A stretch of DNA of 64,000 nucleotides from CAWIHA01 sp963835855 (GTDB lineage: Bacteria; Acidobacteriota; Terriglobia; Bryobacterales; Bryobacteraceae): positions 130,671-194,670 of the forward strand of contig CAWIHA010000025.1 of assembly GCA_963835855.1 (NCBI GenBank), given 5' to 3'. Both the position numbers and the translations under genes were made by a program. This document shows positions 56,217 to 64,000 of this stretch, piece by piece (within the stretch, counting starts at the first letter, position 1; each line of letters opens with the position of its first letter). Below the pieces are notes generated by a model, which was given only the letters and a program-made list of their open reading frames with translations, was not told the origin of the DNA and did no database searches.

Positions 56217-57002
56217 ATGAACTTGCTCTTTATCGGGGATATTTTCGCTTCCCCGGGCCGCCGCATTATCGCGGAGCGCCTCGGCGGGATCATCTCGTCG
56301 GAGCGAATCGACCTGGTCATCGCTAACGCCGAGAACGCGGCGGGCGGCTTCGGAATCACGCCCCCAGTGGCCGAAGAGCTGTTCACCATGGGCATTGATG
56401 TGCTCACAACCGGCAATCACGTCTGGGACAAGAAAGAGGTGTACGACTACTTGGACCGGCAGGAACGCCTGCTCCGGCCGGCCAATTATCCCGCGAACAA
56501 CCCGGGGCGCGGGTTACACATCGGCCGGGCGCGCAACGGCGTAGAAGTGGCGGTCATCAACCTGCAAGGCCGCACGCACATGGTGCCGATCGATTGCCCG
56601 TTCCGCAAGGCCGATGAGATACTGAGCGCGCTGAGACCTGAGGTGAAGGTGCGGGTGGTAGATTTCCACGCGGAAATCACGAGCGAAAAGGTGGCGTTCG
56701 GCTGGTATGTGGACGGCCGCGCATCGGCGGTGATCGGCACGCATACGCACGTACCTACCGCGGATACGCGCATTCTGCCGGGTGGCACCGCGTATCAGAG
56801 CGACGCTGGTATGACGGGTGCGCACGACTCGATCATCGGGATGGAGAAGAACACCGTCCTACGGAGGTTTCTGACCGGCGTGCCGGTGCGTATGGAAGCA
56901 GCTCGGGGTAATGTAGAATTGCATTCAGTGATTGTTGCAGTGGACGAAAGCACGGGGAAGGCTATCTCGATGCGGCGCCACCGAGTGGCACAGGACGGTT
57001 AG
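56217..57002 (+). CDS. YmdB-type metallophosphoesterase
   Basis: 261 residues. LFIGDIFASPGRR, ANAENAAGGFG, TGNHVWD, and GTHTHVPTAD are the metal-binding motifs (D, N, H ligands) of the YmdB (TIGR00282) family. B. subtilis YmdB is a 2',3'-cyclic nucleotide phosphodiesterase linked to biofilm and motility switching. Neighbour to a diguanylate cyclase 5 bases downstream, suggesting a shared signalling unit, though only inferred. Confidence 0.92.
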   Translation: MNLLFIGDIFASPGRRIIAERLGGIISSERIDLVIANAENAAGGFGITPPVAEELFTMGIDVLTTGNHVWDKKEVYDYLDRQERLLRPANYPANNPGRGLHIGRARNGVEVAVINLQGRTHMVPIDCPFRKADEILSALRPEVKVRVVDFHAEITSEKVAFGWYVDGRASAVIGTHTHVPTADTRILPGGTAYQSDAGMTGAHDSIIGMEKNTVLRRFLTGVPVRMEAARGNVELHSVIVAVDESTGKAISMRRHRVAQDG

Positions 57003-57007
57003 CAAGC

Positions 57008-57811
57008 ATGTCACCCTGGATGCTTCCCATTGCGGTCGAGATCGCCACCACCCTCTTGTTCTGCGGAGTGTTGTTTTATGTTCGGCGCTCGCTGGACAAG
57101 AGTACGTTGGCTTTCTGGCTGTTTCTGTGGGTGATGCGCGGGGTGGCATCGCTTTTTGCATTCCGATATCTTTCCATTACCGAACGGTTCGCGGGGTACT
57201 TGTACGCTCCGCTGCAAATCGGGTTTGCCATCGCATTGGTCATGATTGCCGTCCGCATGGAGGGCCAGAACGAGCGAATCTCTGCGCTCAATGAGGAGTT
57301 GCGGCGCTTGCGCAAGGAGGCGGCGGGCCAGCTCGATCTGGACCCGCTGACGGGATTGCTGAACCGCTCGGCTCTGGCGCGATGGATGGAAGAGGAGCAC
57401 GATTTCAGGGGTCTCGTCGTCGTCTGCGACATGGACGATTTCAAGCAGCTCAATGACGAGTTCGGCCATTTGGTGGGCGACGAGATCCTGCACGGCGTGG
57501 GTCACCTCCTTCGCGCCTCGATACGCGAGCAGGACCTGGCATTCCGCTGGGGCGGCGATGAATTCGTTATTTTCTTCCGGAACCCGGACCAGATTATGGT
57601 CGAGCAGCGCATGCGGGAGGTCCAGGACCGCCTGCGTGCATTTCAAATCCGGCACCACGGCCCGACGGCAGTGCGCTTCAGTTGGGGGATCGCTGCGGCC
57701 ACTGGGCGCGCGTTACGCGAGAGCCTGGCTGAAGCCGACCGGCTGATGTACGACTTCAAGCGCACGCATCACGGTCATACCGAGGCCGCTCCGAAGGAAA
57801 TTGCCGGATAG
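57008..57811 (+). CDS. Membrane-bound diguanylate cyclase
   Basis: 267 residues. Three N-terminal helices, then a short coiled-coil (IRMEGQNERIS type), then a GGDEF domain: DPLTGLLNR at its start and WGGDEFVIF at the A-site. The auto-inhibitory RxxD site is not evident. It makes c-di-GMP from two GTP. It starts 5 bases after the YmdB-like gene, so the two are likely one operon. Confidence 0.92.
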   Translation: MSPWMLPIAVEIATTLLFCGVLFYVRRSLDKSTLAFWLFLWVMRGVASLFAFRYLSITERFAGYLYAPLQIGFAIALVMIAVRMEGQNERISALNEELRRLRKEAAGQLDLDPLTGLLNRSALARWMEEEHDFRGLVVVCDMDDFKQLNDEFGHLVGDEILHGVGHLLRASIREQDLAFRWGGDEFVIFFRNPDQIMVEQRMREVQDRLRAFQIRHHGPTAVRFSWGIAAATGRALRESLAEADRLMYDFKRTHHGHTEAAPKEIAG

Positions 57812-57842
57812 AACGCCGCGATCATGGGCGAATAGCGGTGCG

Positions 57843-58592
57843 CTAGCCAGCGTACTCCACTTCCACGAGGAAGAGTCCACTGGCGGGCGCGGTCGGGCCG
57901 GCTTTCGCCCTCGCGCCAGGCGCGAGCAGCGCGCAAATCCCCTCTTCGCCGATGTTTCCTTTGCCCGCTTCAAGCAGCGTTCCCACGATGTTCCGCACCA
58001 TGTACTTGAGGAAGCCGCTGCCGCGCACACGGTAGACGAGGCGCTCGCCGCCAAGTTCGGCGCGCGACAAAAAGATCGTACGCACCTTCGAGCCGCCTTT
58101 GCGATCGCGATCGTCGGAGGCGGCAAAAGCCGAAAAATCGTGCTCGCCTTCGAACAGCGGCGCGGCCGCAACGATGCGATCGGCGTCGAGCGGATACGGA
58201 TAGTGATGAACGTAACGGCGCTCGAACGGCGGGCAGACGTCGCCGCGGCAGATGCGGTATTCGTAAAGTTTCGAGCGCGCATCGTGGCGCGCGTGAAACT
58301 CTGGCGCGACCTCTTCGGCACGCAAAACGCGAATGGCCGGCGGCAGCAGACGGTTCATCGCCTTCTTTAGATTTTCCGTTGGGATGCGGTTGGCAAGCGA
58401 GAACGCAGCCACTTGCGCCAGCGCGTGCACGCCGGCGTCCGTGCGCCCCGAGCCGATCACTTCGACGGGTTTGTTCTCAATTTCGCCCAGAACGTCCTGA
58501 AGCGTTCCCTGGATGGTCGGCAGGCCCGGCTGGATTTGCCAGCCATGGAAATCGCTGCCGTCGTATGCAAGCGTGATTTTGATGCGCCGCAT
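57843..58592 (-). CDS. truA: tRNA pseudouridine(38-40) synthase
   Basis: 249 residues from the ATG at 58592. Catalytic Asp52 in GSGRTDAGVHALAQ; YDGSDFHGWQ near the N-terminus and the GSGFLKYMVRNIVGTLLEAGKG motif complete the family set. It modifies U38-40 in tRNA anticodon arms. Overlaps pyrE: TGA of pyrE and ATG of truA share one base (TGATG). Confidence 0.96.
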   Translation of the reverse strand: MRRIKITLAYDGSDFHGWQIQPGLPTIQGTLQDVLGEIENKPVEVIGSGRTDAGVHALAQVAAFSLANRIPTENLKKAMNRLLPPAIRVLRAEEVAPEFHARHDARSKLYEYRICRGDVCPPFERRYVHHYPYPLDADRIVAAAPLFEGEHDFSAFAASDDRDRKGGSKVRTIFLSRAELGGERLVYRVRGSGFLKYMVRNIVGTLLEAGKGNIGEEGICALLAPGARAKAGPTAPASGLFLVEVEYAG

Positions 58593-59194
58593 CAGGCGAC
58601 CGGTGCGGGCCGGGAGCCCGGCTTCGTGACCGGAATGCCCTGCCGGCATAACGGGCAATCGCCGGGGGGATACGCCAGCACATTGACCGTCGTCAGCGAG
58701 ACCCGCGGCACGCCCACCTCCGCCTGCCCCGCGCTGCGGTCGACGATCGATCCGGCCGCCAGCACCCGGGCACCGGCCGCGCCCAACACCTCGACCACCT
58801 CGCGCGTGCTGCCACCGGTGGTTATGACATCTTCAACGATTACAGCAAGCTCATGGGGCTCGACCGAGAAACCGCGCCGCAAGATCATTCTTCCCGAAGC
58901 GTCGCGCTCGGTGAAAATGGCGCGCGCGCCAAACGCGCGCGCGACCTCATGTCCAATGATGAGGCCGCCGACCGCGGGCGAAGCGATGACGCTCGGACTC
59001 GCATCCAGGCTGCGCGCGCCGAGCGCCGCGGCCAGCCGCACCCCGAGCCATTCCGCATGCTGGGGATACTGCAACACGAGCGCGCATTGCAGATATTCGC
59101 CGCTGTGCAGACCGCTGGTGAGGCGGAAATGTCCGCGAAGATACGCGCCTGTTTGGTGAAACAGATCGAGAACGGGGTCGCTCTCAGCACTCAC
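58592..59194 (-). CDS. pyrE: Orotate phosphoribosyltransferase
   Basis: 200 residues from a GTG at 59194. The PRPP motif VIVEDVITTGGST is intact, and SGLHSGEYLQC and PAVGGLIIGHEVA are typical of OPRT. It makes OMP from orotate and PRPP in pyrimidine synthesis. Coupled to truA by TGATG overlap. The C-terminal CPLCRQGIPV is a Cys pair, common in the long OPRT group. Confidence 0.93.
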   Translation of the reverse strand: MSAESDPVLDLFHQTGAYLRGHFRLTSGLHSGEYLQCALVLQYPQHAEWLGVRLAAALGARSLDASPSVIASPAVGGLIIGHEVARAFGARAIFTERDASGRMILRRGFSVEPHELAVIVEDVITTGGSTREVVEVLGAAGARVLAAGSIVDRSAGQAEVGVPRVSLTTVNVLAYPPGDCPLCRQGIPVTKPGSRPAPVA

Positions 59195-59475
59195 AGAAGC
59201 CTACTATAGCATCCCGAGGTTTTGGTTCCATCGCAAATCCGGCAGGCGTACGTGGCAGCTCCTACGAGCCGGTCTGTTACCATTGGAAATTCGAGGAACA
59301 GAGGCGGCGCTGTTCTCGTCCTAGTCTGCTTGAGGGCAGTCTGACCCGGCCGTTGCCCAGCCAGGGATCCGGCGGGGAACCAACCAGAAGGAGTTGCGCG
59401 GCATGGACCGCTAAAGATGGCTACGACTGTCCTGACGGGGAGGGTAGACGCTAAACCTCGAGAGATGGTGAACCC

Positions 59476-61405
59476 ATGAAACGTATGCAATCGGGAATTG
59501 CACTCTTATGCGTATTACTCATGATGGCGCCGGTCGCGGGGGCGCAAGTTCCAGTGATCCAGAGCCCGAGCGGCGGCGGGCCGTTTGCGAGCCTCATCCG
59601 TCCGTACCGGCCCAAGCAGGTCGCGCCGATCGACCTTTCCAACTCGAATCGCTTGGAATCGCTGATACGCGCCGGCAACATCTATCTGTCGTTGCAGGAC
59701 GCGATCGCGCTCGCGCTGGAGAACAACTTGGACATCCAGATTGAGCGCTACCAGATTCCATTCGCGGCGGCGAACACTCTGCGGGCCAAAGCTGGCGGTC
59801 TGCTTCGCGGCGTTCCCTCCAACCTTCAGTCGTCCACAACCGCTGCGCTGACCCAGATCACCGGCACTGGCGCCGGCACCGGCGCGTCTTCTGCCTTGAC
59901 GACCAGTAGCTCTTCGAGCGGCACCGGAGCGGGCGGGACTATCATCACCGCAACGGGCAGCACGATTCCGAACCTGGACCCGCAGGTTTTCGTCAGCGAC
60001 AACTGGGGACACTTCACGTCGCTCCAAACCAATGAATTTGCGACCGGCATATATTCTTTGGTCTACCGGAACGACAACTATATCGCTGGCATACAGGAAG
60101 GTTTCCTGACGGGAACGACGGTCACCTTGGGCCTTAGCAACAGTCTGCTCAATGTGAACGCCCCCTTCGTCTCGATTAACCCCTCGACGAGCTCCCGCGC
60201 TCAGCCTGACCGTGACACAGCACCTCCTCCAAGGCTTTGGCCTCGCGGTCAATAGCCGCAATATTCGCATTGCGAAGAACACCCAGAAGGTCACAGACCT
60301 CGTTTTCAAGCAACAGGTGATCCAGACGGTTTCGGCGATCATTTCCGCGTATTGGGATCTGGTCAGCTTCAACGAAAACGTAAAGGTGCATGAGAAGGCG
60401 CTGGCACTCGCCGAGAAGCTCTATGAGGACAACAAGAAGCAGGTCGAGATCGGGACGCTCGCGCCGATCGAGATTGTCCGCGCCGAATCCGAAGTCGCCA
60501 CAAACGAGCAGCAGCTTGTGAACGCACAGACGCAAGTGCTCCAGCAGGAAACGCTGCTCAAGAACGCGCTCAGCCGCAACGGCGTCGCCAGCCCAACCAT
60601 CTCAGAAGCCCGCATCATCCCGACCGATCGCATCAGCGTTCCCGCCCAGGAACCAGTCCAGCCCCTCGCGGACCTGATGGCGAAGGCGATCGAGAACCGC
60701 CCCGAGCTGGCCCAGACGCGCCTGAACGTCGAGAACGTGAAGATCGGGCTCGAAGGCACCAGGCACGAGCTGCGACCGACCCTCGACCTCACGGCGAGCT
60801 TGACGAACAACGCGCTGGCTGGCCAGTTGAATTCGGTGCCGAGCCTTGGCCCGGACGGCCAGGTCGTTTTCACCACCGCCCCGCCGGTGTTCAGCGGCGG
60901 CTATGGGACTGTGCTTTCGCAACTGTTCGACCGCAAGTATCCGAGCTATTCCCTCGGCTTCCAACTCACCATCCCGCTCCGGAATCGCGCCGCCCAGGCC
61001 GACATGATCATGGATGAGCTGAACCTCCGGCAGCAGGAAATGCAGGAGCAATCGCAGATCAACAGCGTGCGTGTTGACGTGCGGAATGCGTTGATCGCCG
61101 TGCAGCAGGCGAGCGCCGCCTACCAAGCCTCCGTGAAGGCGCGCGTGCTGGCCGAGCAGACGATGGAAGCCGAGCAGAAGAAATACGCGCTGGGCGCATC
61201 GACCATCTTCTTCGTGATTCAGTATCAGCGCGACCTGGCCCAGGCGCGCTCGAACGAGGTTGCGGCCGAAAGTCAATACGCGAAGGCGAAGGTGCAACTC
61301 GACCAGGCGCTTGGCCGGACGCTCGAGAGCAACAACATCTCCATCGGCGAAGCCATTCGAGGCCAGGTGTCGCGGCCACCGAGCCCGCTGCCCGCGCAGC
61401 CGTAG
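59476..61405 (+). pseudogene. TolC-family outer-membrane efflux protein, one frameshift
   Basis: First frame 59476-60200: signal peptide (MLMMAPVAGAQ), NLDIQIERYQI and a Ser/Gly-rich segment. The second frame, from about 60200 to 61405, begins SALSLTVTQHLLQGFGLAVNSRN and continues with the paired helices of the efflux-channel fold (ISAYWDLVSFNENVKVHEKALALAEKLYEDNKKQ; VRNALIAVQQASAAYQASVKARVL). One base shift near 60195 joins them into about 640 residues. It forms the outer-membrane exit of RND or ABC pumps. No pump genes are nearby. A strong hairpin follows. Confidence 0.75.
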
Positions 61406-61827
61406 CTGGACTGTAGGTCGCCGGGTTCGGGAAGGCGTTGGCCCCGAACCCGCTGCCTCTTCCCCTACAACCCAGTTCGCACATCCATACCAATTTGCTC
61501 GGCATATAGCGAATCGTGCAATTTTTGCCCGCCACTCTGGCATCTGCCTACGGCCCTGATGATTGAGAATCATACATTTACATTTGGAGGAGCAATTGCC
61601 CGGCAGAACAGGGTGATGACATCGCGCAGAGGCTCAGGGAATGGTGGTTTGGTCCTCCGTAATCCCGCCAGTCTTGCTTCACATCACGCACTTGGAACGG
61701 AATCCCGCCTATAAACCTCTAAACCTCGCACCCACTTCCTTGAGCCTTGGGCCTCTCCTGCCGAGCAAAGCCACCTTCGTCTACACGCCGAATCGCTGCC
61801 TCTGGTATAAAACGGAGAGGGGGGACT
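61406..61827 (+). promoter_or_regulatory. Gap between the TolC gene and the molybdenum hydroxylase operon
   Basis: 422 bases. It holds the hairpin at 61422-61452 (listed) and, near 61806-61811, a TATAAA that could be a -10 element; the ribosome site GGAGAGG is at 61814-61820, leaving a very short leader. No small gene is supported. Confidence 0.35.
61422..61452 (+). terminator. Hairpin after the TolC gene
   Basis: A perfect 10-bp stem CGGGTTCGGG / CCCGAACCCG with an 11-base loop, starting 17 bases past the stop. A clear T-run is lacking (CTGCCTCTTCC), so termination may be factor-assisted. Confidence 0.55.
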
Positions 61828-62463
61828 GTGGCTTCGAAAAAGAAACCGGAGTTGGAGCCCAAAGCGGCCGGTGTTTCGCGGCGCGGTTTTTTGCGTGGCG
61901 TGGGCCTCGGCGGGGGCGCGTTAAGCGCTCTGAAAGCCACGACGATCGCGCAGTCTCAGGCCGCCAAGGTGTCCGGACCCGGGGAGACGCCGATTACGCT
62001 CCAGGTGAACGGGAAGCGCCACGACTTGAACGTGGAGCCTCGCGTGACGCTATTGGACGCCCTCCGCGACCATCTGGGCTACACCGGCGCCAAGAAGGTC
62101 TGTGACCGTGGAGCTTGCGGGTCCTGCACCGTCCTCGTGGCGGGCAAGCCGGTGTATGCTTGCAACATTCTGGCCATCGAAGCTCAGGACCAGGACATCC
62201 GGACCATCGAAAGCCTGTCGGACAGCGGCAAGATTGATCCCGTGGTGAATGCATTCGTACAAAATGACGCGCTGCAATGCGGCTTCTGCACGCCCGGTTT
62301 CGTGATGGCCGTTACCGCATTCCTCCAACAAAATCCCGACCCGACTGAAGAGCAGATCAAAGCGGGTCTGGGCGGCAACATCTGCCGTTGTGGCACGTAT
62401 ATGGGCATCCGGAAAGCCGTTCTACAGGCTGCCGCGGAGCTAAAAGGGGCCAGCCATGCCTGA
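61828..62463 (+). CDS. Molybdenum hydroxylase iron-sulfur subunit, Tat-exported
   Basis: 211 residues from a GTG at 61828 with GGAGAGG upstream. SRRGFLRGVGLGGG near residue 17 is a twin-arginine signal. Two [2Fe-2S] clusters: the plant-type CDRGACGSC...C motif about 96-120 and the C-terminal CGFC...CRCG motif. Belongs to the xanthine dehydrogenase family, so it carries electrons from the molybdopterin subunit. It overlaps the large subunit gene by 8 bases. Tat export makes the complex periplasmic, unlike cytosolic xanthine dehydrogenase. Confidence 0.93.
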   Translation: MASKKKPELEPKAAGVSRRGFLRGVGLGGGALSALKATTIAQSQAAKVSGPGETPITLQVNGKRHDLNVEPRVTLLDALRDHLGYTGAKKVCDRGACGSCTVLVAGKPVYACNILAIEAQDQDIRTIESLSDSGKIDPVVNAFVQNDALQCGFCTPGFVMAVTAFLQQNPDPTEEQIKAGLGGNICRCGTYMGIRKAVLQAAAELKGASHA

Positions 62464-64000
62464 CGCACCCGACTACAGTTGGCCTCCCAAGGATAAGCGC
62501 CGGGTGATCGGCAAGAGGACGGCGCGCGTGGATGGGGTGGTGAAATCATCCGGCCGGGCGAAGTACGCCAATGACATTCAGCGTCCCGGCATGCTTTATG
62601 CAGCTCTGCTCACCTGCCCTTACGCTCACGCCCGCGTCACTCGGCTGGATGCCACCGAGGCTTCCAGATCGGCAGGCGTAACCGCGGTCGAGCTGATGGC
62701 CCAAGCCGGCGATGAGATCCAGTACGCCGGTTACGAGCTGGCCGCAGTGGCGGCCGATACCGAGGAGCATGCGCAAGACGCGGTCCGTAAGGTCCTGGTG
62801 ACTTATCAGGTGCTGCCGCACTTCGTTCGCGAGCAGGACCTAAGCAAAGCGGGAAAGAACGCGACGCCATCGGGTGAACTGGTCACCGGCGATCCGGACC
62901 GCGCATTCCAAGAAGCCGACGTGATATCGGAAGGCTTTTATGGCATCCCGGTGCTCAACCACTGCACGCTCGAGCCGCATGGCCAGGTCAACGAGTGGAA
63001 GGGCGATCAGCTCGATTACTGGCCCTCGACCCAGAACGTTTCCGGTGTCGGCTTGGATCTGGCGAAGATCCTCGAGATTCCGGCCCCGAGCGTTCACACG
63101 CACGGAGATTTCATCGGCGGCGGTTTCGGCAGCAAGTTCGGCCCCGAGCGCACAACCCCGGCGACTGCCCGGCTCTCGAAAAAGAGCGGAGGCCGCGCGG
63201 TGAAGCTATTTCCCGGCCGCGCCACCGAGCTTGAGATCGGCGGTAACCGGCCTTCCTTCTTTGCCAAGGTGAAGCTGGCAGCCAAGAGAGACGGTACGAT
63301 GACGGCGTGGCAGTCCGAATCCTGGGGCACTGGCGGCGTCGGCGGAATCAATCTGCCTCCCAATGCGTTTCCGTACGTATTCCACGACTTGCCGAATAAG
63401 CGCATGACGCATACGTCGCTATCGGTCAATGCGGCCTTCGCACGCGCTTGGCGCGCGCCGAACAATCCGCAGCTATCCTATCTGACTTGCGCCGCGATGG
63501 AAGACCTGGCTGCCAAGCTCAAGATGGACCCGGTCGAATTCTTCCTGAAGAACCTCGACTACGTCCGTGGCCAGCCAGGAGCGGCCGTGTATCGCGCACA
63601 GTTGCAGAAAGCGGCGGAGCTGGCCGAGTGGAAGAAACTGTGGCATCCGCGCGGCGAGCCCGGACCGGGGCCGGTGAAGCGCGGTCTGGGCATCGGCTTC
63701 AACGCCTGGCTCGGCCTCGGGCACCCGAGCAAGTGCCTGACGATAATTCATCCCGATGGCTCGGTCGAAGTCGAGCTGGGCAGCCAGGATCTGGGTACCG
63801 GCACGCGTACGGTGATCGCGATGGTCGCAGCGGAGACGCTCGGTCTGCCGGTCGGGGCCATCACAGTGAAAATCGGCGACAACAAGTACCCGCCCTCAGG
63901 CGCCTCAGGCGGATCGACGACGGTGGGCGGCGTTTCGGCCTCGACGCGAAAGTCGGCCATGAATGCCCTGATGAAGCTGTTCGACGTTGCCGCGCCGATC
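62456..64000 (+). CDS. Molybdopterin-binding subunit of an aldehyde oxidase/xanthine dehydrogenase-like enzyme (partial)
   Basis: 515 codons to the right edge of the window. Opening MPDAPDYSWPPKDKRRVIGK, then RVDGVVKSSGRAKYANDIQRPGMLYAALLTCPYAHA, the usual start of xanthine-dehydrogenase large subunits. GGGFGSKFGPE and ARAWRAPNNPQL are the molybdenum-cofactor loops; the catalytic Glu lies beyond the window. Start overlaps the small subunit stop by 8 bases. Substrate cannot be assigned; likely an aldehyde or N-heterocycle. Confidence 0.9.
   Translation, partial: MPDAPDYSWPPKDKRRVIGKRTARVDGVVKSSGRAKYANDIQRPGMLYAALLTCPYAHARVTRLDATEASRSAGVTAVELMAQAGDEIQYAGYELAAVAADTEEHAQDAVRKVLVTYQVLPHFVREQDLSKAGKNATPSGELVTGDPDRAFQEADVISEGFYGIPVLNHCTLEPHGQVNEWKGDQLDYWPSTQNVSGVGLDLAKILEIPAPSVHTHGDFIGGGFGSKFGPERTTPATARLSKKSGGRAVKLFPGRATELEIGGNRPSFFAKVKLAAKRDGTMTAWQSESWGTGGVGGINLPPNAFPYVFHDLPNKRMTHTSLSVNAAFARAWRAPNNPQLSYLTCAAMEDLAAKLKMDPVEFFLKNLDYVRGQPGAAVYRAQLQKAAELAEWKKLWHPRGEPGPGPVKRGLGIGFNAWLGLGHPSKCLTIIHPDGSVEVELGSQDLGTGTRTVIAMVAAETLGLPVGAITVKIGDNKYPPSGASGGSTTVGGVSASTRKSAMNALMKLFDVAAPI

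Overview
The window is GC-rich, densely coded chromosomal DNA. The gene content suggests an acidobacterium, probably near Solibacter/Bryobacter: a GWxTD-domain protein beside an outer-membrane protein with a carboxypeptidase-like regulatory domain, a TrpB2-type tryptophan synthase, a PIG-L plus ROK pair, and a Gram-negative envelope set (LpxL-like acyltransferase, MurJ, TolC). The lineage is inferred from gene families only; there is no rRNA or ribosomal protein marker here.

Layout. 1-3.8 kb: PIG-L deacetylase, a broken ROK gene, a thioesterase, an AlgH-like protein and a beta-carbonic anhydrase. 3.9-9.4 kb: tRNA-Lys, a secreted chitinase with a good terminator, homoserine kinase and the GWxTD protein. 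9.4-15.6 kb: a frameshifted outer-membrane protein, a frameshifted metalloprotease, a TlpA-like thiol protein, tRNA-Arg and a decayed AsmA gene. 15.6-19.9 kb: small hypothetical proteins, a nitroreductase, a zinc-finger protein and a beta-CASP RNase.

20.0-23.3 kb is the most interesting locus. It holds an eight-repeat CRISPR array (36-bp repeats, 35-40-bp spacers), a 424-bp gap with a candidate anti-repeat (tracrRNA-like), and a compact 763-residue single-protein effector with a split RuvC domain and zinc ribbon. This is a class 2 type V system. There are no cas1, cas2 or cas4 genes in the window. Size, zinc ribbon and simple layout are most like Cas12g (V-G) or a compact Cas12b-related family.

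23.3-37.3 kb: an M49-like peptidase, an IscU-like scaffold, a NUDIX hydrolase, a glycine-rich secreted protein, ClpB, MurJ, a heavily frameshifted trpB2, a two-helix ion channel, FabH, a SprT-like protein and membrane proteins. 37.8-45.8 kb: an XRE/S24 regulator, ubiX-pheA, queC-queE (queuosine precursor), two glycosyltransferases and an LpxL-like acyltransferase. 45.9-50.4 kb: cysteine desulfurase overlapping mnmA (tRNA thiolation), a SAM hydrolase and a membrane glycosyltransferase-like protein.

50.5-53.3 kb is an arsenic operon, arsR-arsM-acr3-arsC, with a strong AT-rich promoter that predicts a leaderless arsR mRNA. 53.3-59.2 kb: a YitJ-like methyltransferase/MTHFR, a TsaC-like protein, a YmdB-type phosphodiesterase, a diguanylate cyclase, and pyrE overlapping truA. 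59.4-64 kb: a frameshifted TolC and a Tat-exported molybdenum hydroxylase (small subunit complete, large subunit running off the edge).

At least seven otherwise recognisable genes carry single-base frameshifts (ROK, outer-membrane protein, metalloprotease, AsmA, trpB2, a membrane protein near 50.35 kb, TolC). Either the assembly has residual indel errors or the region contains several pseudogenes. Raw read inspection would decide.
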